Below are positions 22,633-34,087 of a DNA stretch of 64,000 bases, piece after piece (the stretch's first letter is position 1; each line of letters starts with the position of its first letter). The notes under the pieces are model-generated. The model searched no databases, was not told the DNA's origin, and was given only the letters and a program-made list of their open reading frames with translations. The stretch comes from Topomyia yanbarensis (taxonomy: Eukaryota > Arthropoda > Insecta > Diptera > Culicidae), in NCBI RefSeq assembly GCF_030247195.1, contig NC_080672.1, positions 347,756,413-347,820,412 of the forward strand. The letters are read 5' to 3'. The translations under genes and the position numbers were made by a program.

Positions 22633-23133
22633 TAGTGAGTAAGGTGGTTATTTTTTTTTAATCAGAAAATCAACTTTTTAATTATTTGAGATGGAGTTTC
22701 GCTGTCTTCTAAAAAAATTAAGAATTTTTTTTTTTTAAAAACTTTGTCGAAGACCCTGAAACTCTGTTGTGTACTTTTCATTTTATAAGCAATTTACCAA
22801 AAAAAAAAAGTGTTTCTTAAAAACTGGTTTTCTTTGTATAACTTTTGCAGTTTTAATTGTTCATTAAGATCACTTTAGAAATATTTTCAGATATTTTGAA
22901 GAAGAACAATTTGTCTTAATATACCGAACCTCCAGCTTCTCTCGTTGGAAAGTTATATATACATTTTACTAAAAATAAACTATTTATTGAGTAATTATTG
23001 CAAGATATAAAAAAAATATCGTATTTGCCATTTTTTGGTGATCTATACTACAAAGCATGCTATTTCATGTGGTAGAAATGGTATTTAGTGTTAAGTGACC
23101 TAATCGAAGGTAATGCAATTTGAAAAAGTTATA

Positions 23134-23908
23134 TTTTTGCCTTTCTCATATAAAAAAATCGTCAACCTAATCCCGGCCCGGAAGGCCGAATGTCATATGC
23201 CATTCGACTCAGTTCGTCGAGATCGGAAAATGTCTGTGTGTGTATGTATGTGTGTATGTGGAAAAAATGTCACATCTGTTTCTCAGAGATGGCTGGAATT
23301 TTTGTCGTTGATTGGACTTCTGGTTCCGGAATTACGGGTTGAACAGTGCGATCACACAGCAAATTCCCATATAAACTGAAATGAAAAATTCTCAAAGGGG
23401 AAGGTAAGGAGTAAGGGAAAATTTCAAAATCGAATTTGTATTTTGGATGCCAAATGACTTTAAAATGCATGAAACGTTGAGATTTGATGCAATCTCGAAA
23501 TTTTTTTTGACAAAGATTGACTTTTTTGACTTTGGCACATTTTTGCCTTTCTCATATAGAATGGTTATGCAATCGCTCTAAAAATCATCAACCTAATCCC
23601 GGCCTAATTTTTTTTTTGGCTTGCATTGGCTTAGGTAGGAGTATGCAGTAAGTGGTTGCTACTTTAAAATGATAACTAGTTTAAATTTCTTAACGGATCT
23701 TCATCCTTTATCCGCCGTTGGTTTCAAGCGATGTTTCAGTGTCGACACATAGTATCTCAAAATCGTGGCAGTCGATCCATTGTGTGTACTATGTGCAAAT
23801 CGTACTGAATATGTAATATACATTTCCATTATTGTACTGAACATAACCAGCTATGGAATCGTAGTTTGGACAAATGAGAAAGGCACAATTGCACCACTAG
23901 GTGGATTA
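23134..23908. mobile_element. TIR repeat, GCCTTTCTCAT ends, with nested partial copy
   Basis: The left end TTTTTGCCTTTCTCATATA and right end AATGAGAAAGGCACAATTG are inverted. The right edge runs on to CACCACTAGGTGGATTAA. Inside, CGTCAACCTAATCCCGGCCC and ATTCGACTCAGTTCGTCGAG lead to a TGTGTGTATGTATGTGTG microsatellite (~23233-23262). A second start (TTTTTGCCTTTCTCATATAG then AACCTAATCCCGGCC) at 23540-23604 shows a nested or tandem copy. I recall this family as abundant in mosquito introns. No transposase is present. Confidence 0.7.
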
Positions 23909-24712
23909 AAACAGGTTTTTATATAAAATTTCTCATAACTTTGAAACGAAAAAAGTAAATAATCTTCAAGTTGTCCAAAGGGTAAAAAATAAAAAAATAA
24001 ATAAAACTAAAATAAAAACTCCAAAATAAAAACTACAAAAGTTATAGAAATAAAACCGTTTGTTTAAGAAACACCCCAAAGCCTTGCCAAGTACAACAAT
24101 TTTGCTTAACACATTGTAAGGCTAAGTCATTTAATTTTAGCAAAAAGTTAAAATTCCTGCTAAATTCACATTCTGGACCACTGTGGAATGTCATTAAAAG
24201 ATCATTTGCATTACGTATAGGTTCTTAAAGGGGGGGGGGGGGGGGTAAGGGTTTCAGCGTGAAAATTATAGTGTATCATTTCAATAACATGCTGTAATTT
24301 TTCCATGCAAAAATATTGACAAACGACTCGGTGACGAAACTTTTTTGGAACGTCATTTGCGATGATGATTGATTTGCGGTGTTACTTGCCATTCAAAAAC
24401 TACTCAACCGATTTTTTTCAAACTTTGCATACACATTCTACATAAAAAATACCTTACCCCTACGTTGAGTTTTTGAGATAAATTTTCAATTCGGGTTTTC
24501 TTTACTTATTTTAAATGAAAATTTATATTTTTCACAAAAAATTCTGCCTTTTTATGAGTACACACCCCCTTAATCAAAAAATTAACCCTTCACAATATCT
24601 ATCCGAAGCTGATACATAGAAAAACCTAAAATTATAAAGAACAATATGTATTATATCTCATATTTCAAAAGAGATCTTCATTAATGACCATTTTACGCAC
24701 TGGAATGCTTAC
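23909..24712. other. A/T-rich DNA with a 16-G run
   Basis: Sixteen consecutive G at 24230-24245. About 24045-24115 is an inverted, diverged copy of the 21.5-kb low-complexity repeat. No gene seen. Confidence 0.45.
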
Positions 24713-24834
24713 CGGATCAATGCTGTGTTGAACACAATCCCAGCTGAACTTTTTCAAGTCGGAAGTAATCTGCTGTACGAAGCAATCCGTTGCGTGAGCG
24801 GGATTGTCTGCGTGGAGAAGAAATGCCTCTGTCT
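24713..24834 (-). CDS. Possible internal exon, unidentified
   Basis: A 122-nt open stretch is bounded by a good acceptor (ATCTTTCTTGCAG on the minus strand) and a good donor (GATCCG|GTAAGC). It encodes ETEAFLLHADNPAHATDCFV then QQITSDLKKFSWDCVQHSID, with two Cys and balanced amino-acid use. It sits in a longer open frame (24665-25036). No neighbouring exon could be joined with confidence: a candidate upstream start, ATGGCACCTTCAAACG|GTAAGC at ~25395-25410, is only suggestive. No domain recognised. It may be a genuine exon, a relic or chance. Confidence 0.3.
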
Positions 24835-25640
24835 CTGCAAGAAAGATCATAAACTTGAGAGTAATAATTATCGAGGTGTGACGAGGCTTCCATGTTCTGA
24901 TTGACAGAATATCAAAACGAGTTTCGATTAACGACAGAACAGATTTGCCCTTGTATGCAAAAGTGACGTAAACGCCATCGAGTATATTTTTCAGGAAATC
25001 AATTTTGTCTTGCATGCTACCGATAAAAGCATGCATTCGTTACTTTGTTTTTCGCGTTATAAAAGTCATTTTTAATTTTTATTTGAAGTCGCTCGCACTG
25101 AAAGATGCAGATTTTCGTAGCGAACTTAAAAATACGAAAAAGAAAAATTTGACCAAAGTGGCATTTACGTCACTTTTGTATGCAAGGGCAAATACTATAT
25201 AAATTTCAAGGAAGTGTGGACTCCTCATCTGTTTGTTGAATCGAACTGTGACAGACAGTACTTGAACATCGCCTTCCGACAGGACTTGGTAATCTGACGT
25301 GAAAATCAAACATCAAAATGGCCATTCAGCTCGTTTGTGACGTTTGGTGAATTGTAACAGGGGGATGCACTTTCTAATTTGTTTTCCAGCTTACCGTTTG
25401 AAGGTGCCATACGAATATTTGATGTGTAAAAGAACAACACCACATCGAGATCTTTGGAGTGGATTGTAGAGCAGTTGAAACAAGGTGACTGACTGAAAAT
25501 CTGACTATGAACTTTGACAAGACAAAGTACATGGGAGCTCTGGGTGTTGGTCACGTGTTACATCTGTGAGAAGGAGTGTAGTCAGCTAAATCTCTGTAGC
25601 CCACGGACGTTCCCAAAACTTTCTCTATACTTATCACTGA
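24835..25640. other. A/T-rich DNA with an interrupted 35-bp inverted repeat
   Basis: Positions 24943-24977 (starting ATTTGCCCTTGTATGCAAAA) and 25159-25193 are inverted copies with about three mismatches, separated by 181 bp. Short open frames on both strands here have no recognised domain. Confidence 0.5.
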
Positions 25641-25830
25641 TAAATATAGATAAAGTTTTGCTCTTTGAAGCGTGTACTTGGAAAGAGTCCGACTGTCGAG
25701 TGCTCGATGTGTTTGATAGAAGAATCCTACGATCTTTGCTGTACCAAGTATACATACTGGGCTGGGCATGTAGTGCGAATACTGGAAACGATACCAGCTA
25801 ATGTTATGTTCAGCAGATAACGTGGAAAAA
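25641..25830 (+). pseudogene. Second LINE reverse-transcriptase C-terminal relic
   Basis: One frame reads WKESDCRVLDVFDRRILRSL, which lines up with W...D...LGVFERKVLRTIYG of the LINE relic at 9.6-10.8 kb. After a frame change the next frame reads LGWAGHVVRILETIPANVMF, matching its LRWAGHVARM box. The ~45 residues expected between them are missing. Only this C-terminal scrap is recognisable and it is on the opposite strand from the first relic. Confidence 0.55.
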
Positions 25831-26805
25831 ACCGTCGGTTTTTTTTCGGCCCAATTTCAAGCGACCTGAAAATCTGAATCGGTCATGTTTCGGATTAACC
25901 TGATTGTTCGGGCACAATCTTGAAGACGATGATGATCATACTGTGCCGTAAAAGCAGTATCTTCTGGCTGGATCAATGAACATTCGGAGAGCCCGGCATA
26001 GAGCACCTGAAAGCAAACAGGTTTTAAACGCAATTTAAAACCAATAAAATATTTTACCGTGACATCACGAATGAACTCGAGTCTTCATCCATGAATTTTT
26101 TCTAGTCCTGTTCACGTAGGCTTCAGAAAAGTTTTTGCGAAGTGCTTCGAGTGATCCGAATCGTCGACCAAAGCTGCATGCAAACTAGTGAACTGTCAAA
26201 AAAAGTTAGCTGTGTCGAAAAAGATATGGGCAGTATAGCGCCTGTGAGTGATAACTATCCCATCTAGCGCAGTTTAGGGTTCAAGAATACGAAGGAAAAA
26301 AGAGTTACTGCAACGAAATGCATTAGTAATACAAAATCGACTTACCCGAAGCTCGCGGCATTAATGCGGTGTCTAGTAGAAACAACAGCAAACTACAAAA
26401 GAGAAAGTACGTTAGTTTTAAACAACAGCAAAATTTGGGGAAACTTACCTTTTAGTTTCTTGAATGTCTATGTGTACGATCTTTTACTATTGGGTCGAGC
26501 TGAGTTAATTCTATTCAACTTGGATCTCATTTCTGACAGAAGTTCAGTATTTGAAAATATGCATTCCGATCTCAAATTTTGAGTCGATTTGAAACAGCGT
26601 GTCGGTTGAATACCAAGAACGATATAAGATTGCTACTCTGGGTTAAAAGTTTGTTAGTCAATAACATCAGGGTGGAATCGACCAAATATGTTTATTCGGG
26701 CTCACATAGTAGTTGTGCAAAATGAAGGTGGCATAGAAGAGTTTCGGAAACGTACCTCGCATCTGGCGCAACTCTAAATTGATGGCAAACCTATCTATAT
26801 AGCTA
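25831..26805. other. Intergenic DNA, no gene recognised
   Basis: The first ~200 bp may still be decayed LINE sequence. The open frame at 26364-26582 has no domain. No strong repeat seen. Confidence 0.35.
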
Positions 26806-27951
26806 GGGGCCGTTCATAAACCACGTAGACTCATAGGGGTGACGGGGGGGGGGGGGGGGTCTGGCAAAAGTCTACCTTTGTCTACGAGGGGGGAGGGGTT
26901 TTTTTTTTTAAAAGTCTACGTAGACTTTTATTTTTTGTTATTCTCGTATTGCTAATTATAAATGAGATTTAAAGAGAGCTGTAGTCAAAGTATCGGTCTA
27001 TTCAGTTAGGATTAGGTGGATTAATTTTTTTATTTTTTATTTATTGATATCGGTGGTTAAAGCAGTAGTGTAATTAAAATTCTACAACAAAGAGTTTACT
27101 CGAGTTAATCAGTTTCTCTTGCAATCATTTACACTGATTTCAAAATAATTAAACACCCGTTACATTTTACGTCTTGACCCTACGCAACTCCGTGCAGACC
27201 GGTTCTACTATATTTATCTTCGAAAATATGCGGAGTTAAACTTTGATACCTTACGATAATATTCTCAGGTGATATGGCTATTTATTACATAAGAAAAATA
27301 AATATATTTTTGGGAAGATTTAAATAGCTTCGTTCCCTTAATCACATAAGGCAATTTATATTGTCTTATTATCTTAGAAATATTGAAATTTGTTCACGAA
27401 AATTAAAATTTGTGTGCATGTTTAGTATTATTTTAGTCTAGATGATAGTACACACCTACAGTATTATTTTGTAATTGTTTCTCATAATTTAACAATTTTG
27501 AATGCACTAATAAGGCTCAAAAAGTGTTTATCAATTCTGCATTGTTGGTGTAGGTAGCACTTCGGTCAAAATTTGAACTAGTAATAGCAATATATCTTTT
27601 TACATATACTTGAGTTACTAATCTTGAAAAGAAGTATTCCGCTACACAAACGTTGGAAAGCACCTTGAATTGGTATTAATTGATTTGATCAATCATAGAC
27701 AAAAACCAATGTAAAAACCTTTCTTTAATATTTAAAAAGCTTGAAATAAATTTGAACACTAATTTTTAATTGAACATTATAATGTGCTTCTTGCTAATTT
27801 CACATTTCCCGCGAATAAAAAAAAATTAAAAGTCTACGTAGACTTTTGGCGTGGGGAGGGGGGGGTTGGTAAAAGTCTACTAAGGTCTACTAGGAGGGAG
27901 GGGGGTTAAAAATTCTCAAATTTCGGTCTACGTGGTTTATGAACGGTCCCC
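26806..27951. mobile_element. 1.15-kb TIR element flanked by TA
   Basis: The ends are GGGGCCGTTCATAAACCACG (26806) and CGTGGTTTATGAACGGTCCCC (27951), inverted over ~25 bp through GTAGAC/GTCTAC. TA lies directly outside each end (26804-26805 and 27952-27953), suggesting a TA target duplication. Subterminal G-rich tracts (a 16-G run at 26844-26859) and the palindrome AAAAGTCTACGTAGACTTTT occur near both ends (26910 and ~27828). The interior is A/T-rich with no transposase. A partial relative lies at 62312-62425. Confidence 0.8.
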
Positions 27952-28720
27952 TATTTGAGCAGTTAGTTGTATGCAAGATGTGGTACGCAAGGTGTCCACA
28001 TAATCGCATAATACATTTCATGGCAGTCCTTGTCCAACCACCGCAGAGTTCAATCGTGAAATACATCTGAGTCCAAACGTGAAGTATAATTTGATTTCGT
28101 GAAAGTAATTACGTGACGTTAAGTTAATTTACGTCCGCCGATAGTTATTTAGATTCATAAGTCCGAGAGTCTGTTTCGGAATTTTCCATCCGCCGTTTTA
28201 TATGCCCATAGGATAACCCGCCTTCCCGAACCTCGTCCAACAATGTTTGTTAATATGAGAAAATTGGATTGTTGGTTCAACAAACTACAGCTATTGGATG
28301 CAACCCAAGCCAAATTTCCGTGCATGTAATGAAGGAACTCAAAACCTTTCATTTTTTTTTTATCAAAACGAAACTCAAAGTTTGTCTTTTCATTTTATTT
28401 TCTGATTTTTCTTCTATTACCTACTGGCGAACGAAGACACATGACTTTTCTGTTCTTCAGCACAATTCTTTGTCAACCCAATCAGATACATATAACAGAA
28501 AAATTTCAAAGCTATGTCTCGCGTTGTTACTTGTTATAATTTTATGTTATTTTAACTACTAATGCGACCAAATTTATAATGTGGCAATTGCTTTCTGTTG
28601 TAGTTGCAATTAGGCATGTTTCCATATGGTTCGGATTAGTCTGGAAAATTAAGCTGAAAAATAAAGACAAAAAAATTTAATATACACAATTATGCACCTC
28701 TTTGTATCAGTTCTTACCTT
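27952..28720. other. Intergenic DNA, no gene recognised
   Basis: The open frames at 28155-28352 (minus) and 28269-28562 (plus) overlap and show no domain. Nothing else noticed. Confidence 0.35.
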
Positions 28721-29245
28721 GACTATTTAAAATTTTCACGCTCGTTGGAATAAGCATTTAACTCGATAAATTTGAGGGAAATCTTTGCTGATCGCACGTA
28801 GCCTGAAAATAAACTCAATAACATCTATACAGATTATTACAGAAGTCAGACAAAAACTTTTACCTCATCGTGAATTTCGTCCTTTCCTATCTCGATGACA
28901 TTCGCAGCAAATAAAATATATGGGCCTGCGCTAGGATTTATTAATAGTTTACAAACCTAATTCGAAAATTGAAATATTGCATATAATGAATAATTTCTCT
29001 TTCAAGTTCACCCAATAATGTCAATATTTCTAAGCTGCGGTCTCCTAATTGTTCAAATCTACTAAATAAAATACATGCATGAAAAAACTTGTGAAGAAAT
29101 TAGTCCCGGAATCAGTTTTTCTTCGATTAAGTCTATAATAAGTATGATAGTTACTTACGTTGCATAATCTATGGTTTGCCGTCACGTTTTGATCAGAGGA
29201 AATTCAATTGAATTTAATCCATATTTCTTTGCAAACCAGAATCTA
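28721..29245 (-). pseudogene. Coding-like minus-strand sequence with splice signals, interrupted
   Basis: Three open pieces are seen. (a) 29164-29245 encodes WFAKKYGLNSIEFPLIKT, then an in-frame TGA, then RQTIDYA, and ends at a strong donor (GCAAC|GTAAGTAA). (b) From about 29066 down to 28957 the same frame continues through a TAGTAG acceptor as TFEQLGDRSLEILTLLGELE then REIIHYMQYFNFRI. (c) 28721-28802 lies between a TTTATTTTCAG acceptor and a CAAG|GTAAGAAC donor. Upstream, a mariner-like relic and then a palindromic array split the frame; across the first gap it would read LLLVTSLYWYNRF before WFAKK. The in-frame stop and insertions suggest a dead gene. Protein family not recognised. Confidence 0.3.
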
Positions 29246-30000
29246 AAGGGTGAGTCGATAATTATGGCGACATTTTGAAACTTTTTTTCATATCTGACCA
29301 AAATTAACAAATTTTTATTCGGTTTCTCTTTGGAGTCATTTGTTTATATCCGCTAAGTTCCGCAGTTGTCAGCAAGATTCGGTACGTGATAGAAGAAAAT
29401 CAGCAAATCATCATTAAACAAACATTGAAAATCCTAGTTTGTCGAATCGCGGCTTAGGACAACTTATGAATATCCATCATTTGACCGTCTCAAAGATCCA
29501 GAAATAGATTACAGTGAACCACAAGTCAGGAACTGGACGAAAACCGGGTACAACGCGCAAACAAACCGAGAAAGCGCTGATGGCTCATTTCAAGTGTAAT
29601 CCGAACAGTTCGACACGAACCTACCTGATTTGGCAAGCCATATGCATTTGTGGCTTTTGCCACAAGTGTAATCAAACCGTGGTTTTGTCCAATTTGGCTT
29701 TACGCCACTACTCCAAACCGTGCAGGAGTGGAATCCGACTAATTTCGGGCCGAAAGAGCTGCACTAAACCGTTTTGAACTCCGTACGATCATATACTATT
29801 GAGTCATGATGAAACGGAAGACCAAAGGAGAGGGATAGGACGAAAAGAGTATGATCATCACCGGAAAAGACTATACAGACTCTGATCGAACATTTGTGAG
29901 CAAAAATAAATACATTCCGTAAACATTTAGTTTAATTACGATAACTGTAGCCAATTTACCAATCAATCTGAAAGGTCGCCATAATTAACGACTTACCCTT
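29246..30000 (+). mobile_element. Mariner/Tc1-like relic, 755 bp, with TA duplications
   Basis: The terminal inverted repeats start AAGGGTGAGTCGATAATTAT (29246) and, read inward from the right end, AAGGGTAAGTCGTTAATTAT (30000). They match over ~30 bp with few differences. TA flanks both sides (29244-29245, 30001-30002). Inside, the plus-strand frame 29514-29777 encodes SGTGRKPGTTRKQTEKALMA then HFKCNPNSSTRT, resembling the helix-turn-helix region of Tc1/mariner transposases. The catalytic core is missing or unreadable, so it cannot mobilise itself. Confidence 0.8.
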
Positions 30001-30028
30001 TATTATACCAATACAAGGAAGTGACCAG

Positions 30029-30041
30029 CAATAATTCTTAT
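30029..30041. repeat. Left target-site duplication of the palindromic array
   Basis: CAATAATTCTTAT, identical to 33778-33790 on the other side of the array. Confidence 0.85.
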
Positions 30042-31982
30042 GCAATAAAAATTGGACTAAACCGTTTTGCGCGTTAAGGGCACAAGACCTAATTTTAATT
30101 AAGTTTTGTTTTTTTTTTTGTGTTTCGAATTCATCTCGTCAGTAACTAGCACCATCTGGGTGTCTAGTTAGACGATGTATCTAAACTAGTACCCAAATTA
30201 GCACTAGTTAGACACAAAAAATTCCAAACAGTTCACACGACATATGTGAACGCCTAAAGCCACATGTCCCGAATGATGTCCCGGGAAGCAAATATAGCTC
30301 TGGTTTGCTGACGAGAAAGCGAAGACGAACTCTTGTCTTTTGGTTCAAGAAACCAAACGCCTGGTATTATGCAATAAAAATTGGACTAAACCGTTTTGCG
30401 CGTTAAGGGCACAAGACCTAATTTTAATTAAGTTTTGTTTTTTTTTTGTGTTTCGAATTCATCTCGTCAGTAACTAGCACCATCTGGGTGTCTAGTTAGA
30501 CGATGTATCTAAACTAGTACCCAAATTAGCACTAGTTAGACACAAAAAATTCCAAACAGTTCACACGACATATGTGAACGCCTAAAGCCACATGTCCCGA
30601 ATGATGTCCCGGGAAGCAAATATAGCTCTGGTTTGCTGACGAGAAAGCGAAGACGAACTCTTGTCTTTTGGTTCAAGAAACCAAACGCCTGGTATTATGC
30701 AATAAAAATTGGACTAAACCGTTTTGCGCGTTAAGGGCACAAGACCTAATTTTAATTAAGTTTTGTTTTTTTTTGTGTTTCGAATTCATCTCGTCAGTAA
30801 CTAGCACCATCTGGGTGTCTAGTTAGACGATGTATCTAAACTAGTACCCAAATTAGCACTAGTTAGACACAAAAAATTCCAAACAGTTCACACGACATAT
30901 GTGAACGCCTAAAGCCACATGTCCCGAATGATGTCCCGGAAAGCAAATATAGCTCTGGTTTGCTGACGAGAAAGCGAAGACGAACTCTTGTCTTTTGGTT
31001 CAAGAAACCAAACGCCTGGTATTATGCAATAAAAATTGGACTAAACCGTTTTGCGCGTTAAGGGTACAAGACCTAATTTTAATTAAGTTTTGTTTTTTTT
31101 TGTGTTTCGAATTCATCTCGTCAGTAACTAGCACCATCTGGGTGTCTAGTTAGACGATGTATCTAAACTAGTACCCAAATTAGCACTAGTTAGACACAAA
31201 AAATTCCAAACAGTTCACACGACATATGTGAACGCCTAAAGCCACATGTCCCGAATGATGTCCCGGAAAGCAAATATAGCTCTGGTTTGCTGACGAGAAA
31301 GCGAAGACGAACTCTTGTCTTTTGGTTCAAGAAACCAAACGCCTGGTATTATGCAATAAAAATTGGACTAAACCGTTTTGCGCGTTAAGGGCACAAGACC
31401 TAATTTTAATTAAGTTTTGTTTTTTTTTGTGTTTCGAATTCATCTCGTCAGTAACTAGCACCATCTGGGTGTCTAGTTAGACGATGTATCTAAACTAGTA
31501 CCCAAATTAGCACTAGTTAGACACAAAAAATTCCAAACAGTTCACACGACATATGTGAACGCCTAAAGCCACATGTCCCGAATGATGTCCCGGGAAGCAA
31601 ATATAGCTCTGGTTTGCTGACGAGAAAGCGAAGACGAACTCTTGTCTTTTGGTTCAAGAAACCAAACGCCTGGTATTATGCAATAAAAATTGGACTAAAC
31701 CGTTTTGCGCGTTAAGGGCACAAGACCTAATTTTAATTAAGTTTTGTTTTTTTTTGTGTTTTGAATTCATCTCGTCAGTAACTAGCACCATCTGGGTGTC
31801 TAGTTAGACGATGTATCTAAACTAGAACCCAAATTAGCACTAGTTAGACACAAAAAATTCCAAACAGTTCACACGACATATGTGAACGCCTAAAGCCACA
31901 TGCTGACGAGAAAGCGAAGACGAACTCTTGTCTTTTGGTTCAAGAAACCAAACGCCTGGTATTATGCAATAAAAATTGGACT
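30042..31982 (+). repeat. Tandem block A: six ~327-bp units, forward
   Basis: Direct units recur at 328, 327, 327 and 327 bp: the word ATTATGCAATAAAAATTGG is at 30366, 30694, 31021, 31348 and 31675, then 31961 after a shorter 286-bp unit. Units differ mainly in the length of one T run (10 down to 8), C or T in AAGGGYACAAG, and G or A in CCCGGRAAGC. The last unit lacks 41 bp between CCACATG and CTGACGAG. Near-identity implies recent amplification or ongoing homogenisation. No coding frame runs through the unit. Confidence 0.95.
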
Positions 31983-33777
31983 GTGGCTTTAGGCGTTCAC
32001 ATATGTCGTGTGAACTGTTTGGAATTTTTTGTGTCTAACTAGTGCTAATTTGGGTACTAGTTTAGATACATCGTCTAACTAGACACCCAGATGGTGCTAG
32101 TTACTGACGAGATGAATTCGAAACACAAAAAAAAAACAAAACTTAATTAAAATTAGGTCTTGTACCCTTAACGCGCAAAACGGTTTAGTCCAATTTTTAT
32201 TGCATAATACCAGGCGTTTGGTTTCTTGAACCAAAAGACAAGAGTTCGTCTTCGCTTTCTCGTCAGCAAACCAGAGCTATATTTGCTTCCCGGGACATCA
32301 TTCGGGACATGTGGCTTTGGGCGTTCACATATGTCGTGTGAACTGTTTGGAATTTTTTGTGTCTAACTAGTGCTAATTTGGGTACTAGTTTAGATACATC
32401 GTCTAACTAGACACCCAGATGGTGCTAGTTACTGACGAGATGAATTCGAAACACAAAAAAAAACAAAACTTAATTAAAATTAGGTCTTGTACCCTTAACG
32501 CGCAAAACGGTTTAGTCCAATTTTTATTGCATAATACCAGGCGTTTGGTTTCTTGAACCAAAAGACAAGAGTTCGTCTTCGCTTTCTCGTCAGCAAACCA
32601 GAGCTATATTTGCTTCCCGGGACATCATTCGGGACATGTGGCTTTAGGCGTTCACATATGTCGTGTGAACTGTTTGGAATTTTTTGTGTCTAACTAGTGC
32701 TAATTTGGGTACTAGTTTAGATACATCGTCTAACTAGACACCCAGATGGTGCTAGTTACTGACGAGATGAATTCGAAACACAAAAAAAAAACAAAACTTA
32801 ATTAAAATTAGGTCTTGTGCCCTTAACGCGCAAAACGGTTTAGTCCAATTTTTATTGCATAATACCAGGCGTTTGGTTTCTTGAACCAAAAGACAAGAGT
32901 TCGTCTTCGCTTTCTCGTCAGCAAACCAGAGCTATATTTGCTTCCCGGGACATCATTCGGGACATGTGGCTTTAGGCGTTCACATATGTCGTGTGAACTG
33001 TTTGGAATTTTTTGTGTCTAACTAGTGTTAATTTGGGTACTAGTTTAGATACATCGTCTAACTAGACACCCAGATGGTGCTAGTTACTGACGAGATGAAT
33101 TCGAAACACAAAAAAAAACAAAACTTAATTAAAATTAGGTCTTGTACCCTTAACGCGCAAAACGGTTTAGTCCAATTTTTATTGCATAATACCAGGCGTT
33201 TGGTTTCTTGAACCAAAAGACAAGAGTTCGTCTTCGCTTTCTCGTCAGCAAACCAGAGCTATATTTGCTTCCCGGGACATCATTCGGGACATGTGGCTTT
33301 AGGCGTTCACATATGTCGTGTGAACTGTTTGGAATTTTTTGTGTCTAACTAGTGCTAATTTGGGTACTAGTTTAGATACATCGTCTAACTAGACACCCAG
33401 ATGGTGCTAGTTACTGACGAGATGAATTCGAAACACAAAAAAAAAACAAAACTTAATTAAAATTAGGTCTTGTGCCCTTAACGCGCAAAACGGTTTAGTC
33501 CAATTTTTATTGCATAATACCAGGCGTTTGGTTTCTTGAACCAAAAGACAAGAGTTCGTCTTCGCTTTCTCGTCAGCAAACCAGAGCTATATTTGCTTCC
33601 CGGGACATCATTCGGGACATGTGGCTTTAGGCGTTCACATATGTCGTGTGAACTGTTTGGAATTTTTTGTGTCTAACTAGTGCTAATTTGGGTACTAGTT
33701 TAGATACATCGTCTAACTAGACACCCAGATGGTGCTAGTTACTGACGAGATGAATTCGAAACACAAAAAAAAAAAAA
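31983..33777 (-). repeat. Tandem block B: five and a half units, inverted, ending in A13
   Basis: The same unit in reverse orientation starts at 31983 (GTGGCTTTAGGCGTTCAC) and repeats at 32311, 32638, 32966, 33293 and 33621. The last is cut after GATGAATTCGAAACAC and followed by 13 A (33765-33777). Blocks A and B could form a hairpin of about 1.8 kb with a ~79-nt loop (31904-31982). The A-tail and flanking 13-bp duplication are the marks of LINE-mediated retroposition. Confidence 0.95.
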
Positions 33778-33790
33778 CAATAATTCTTAT
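33778..33790. repeat. Right target-site duplication of the palindromic array
   Basis: CAATAATTCTTAT directly follows the A13 tail and is identical to the left copy at 30029-30041. Confidence 0.85.
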
Positions 33791-34087
33791 TTTGTTTAGT
33801 CCTAATAATATAATAGTAACCACTAGTTTTTATTCATATGACTATTACTTGACATACGCAAAATTACTTGGTACTCAACACATGCAAAATGACAGTTTAT
33901 GTGTGTTATTTGGGCCGTTTTGAATGGTGACAGAAAATAAATTCAATTTTTCTGAACGAGCTATACTATTATAGTCGTTTTGAGACAAATGCATTTTGCA
34001 TAATCGCTTGTGTTAAATTGTGCAGTTTATGACATGGATTTACCTGTAATCTGTAAAAACATCTTTGATTGATGGTCGCTAATGAAG
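33791..34087. other. A/T-rich flank of the array
   Basis: Just right of the array, the minus strand reads TATATTATTAGGACTAAACA, which could hold a splice acceptor for the coding-like sequence to its left, but no frame is convincing. Nothing else seen. Confidence 0.3.

Noticed and set aside
30042..33777. CRISPR-like array
   Set aside because: Units are ~327 bp, contiguous, in two orientations and without spacers; the genome is eukaryotic.
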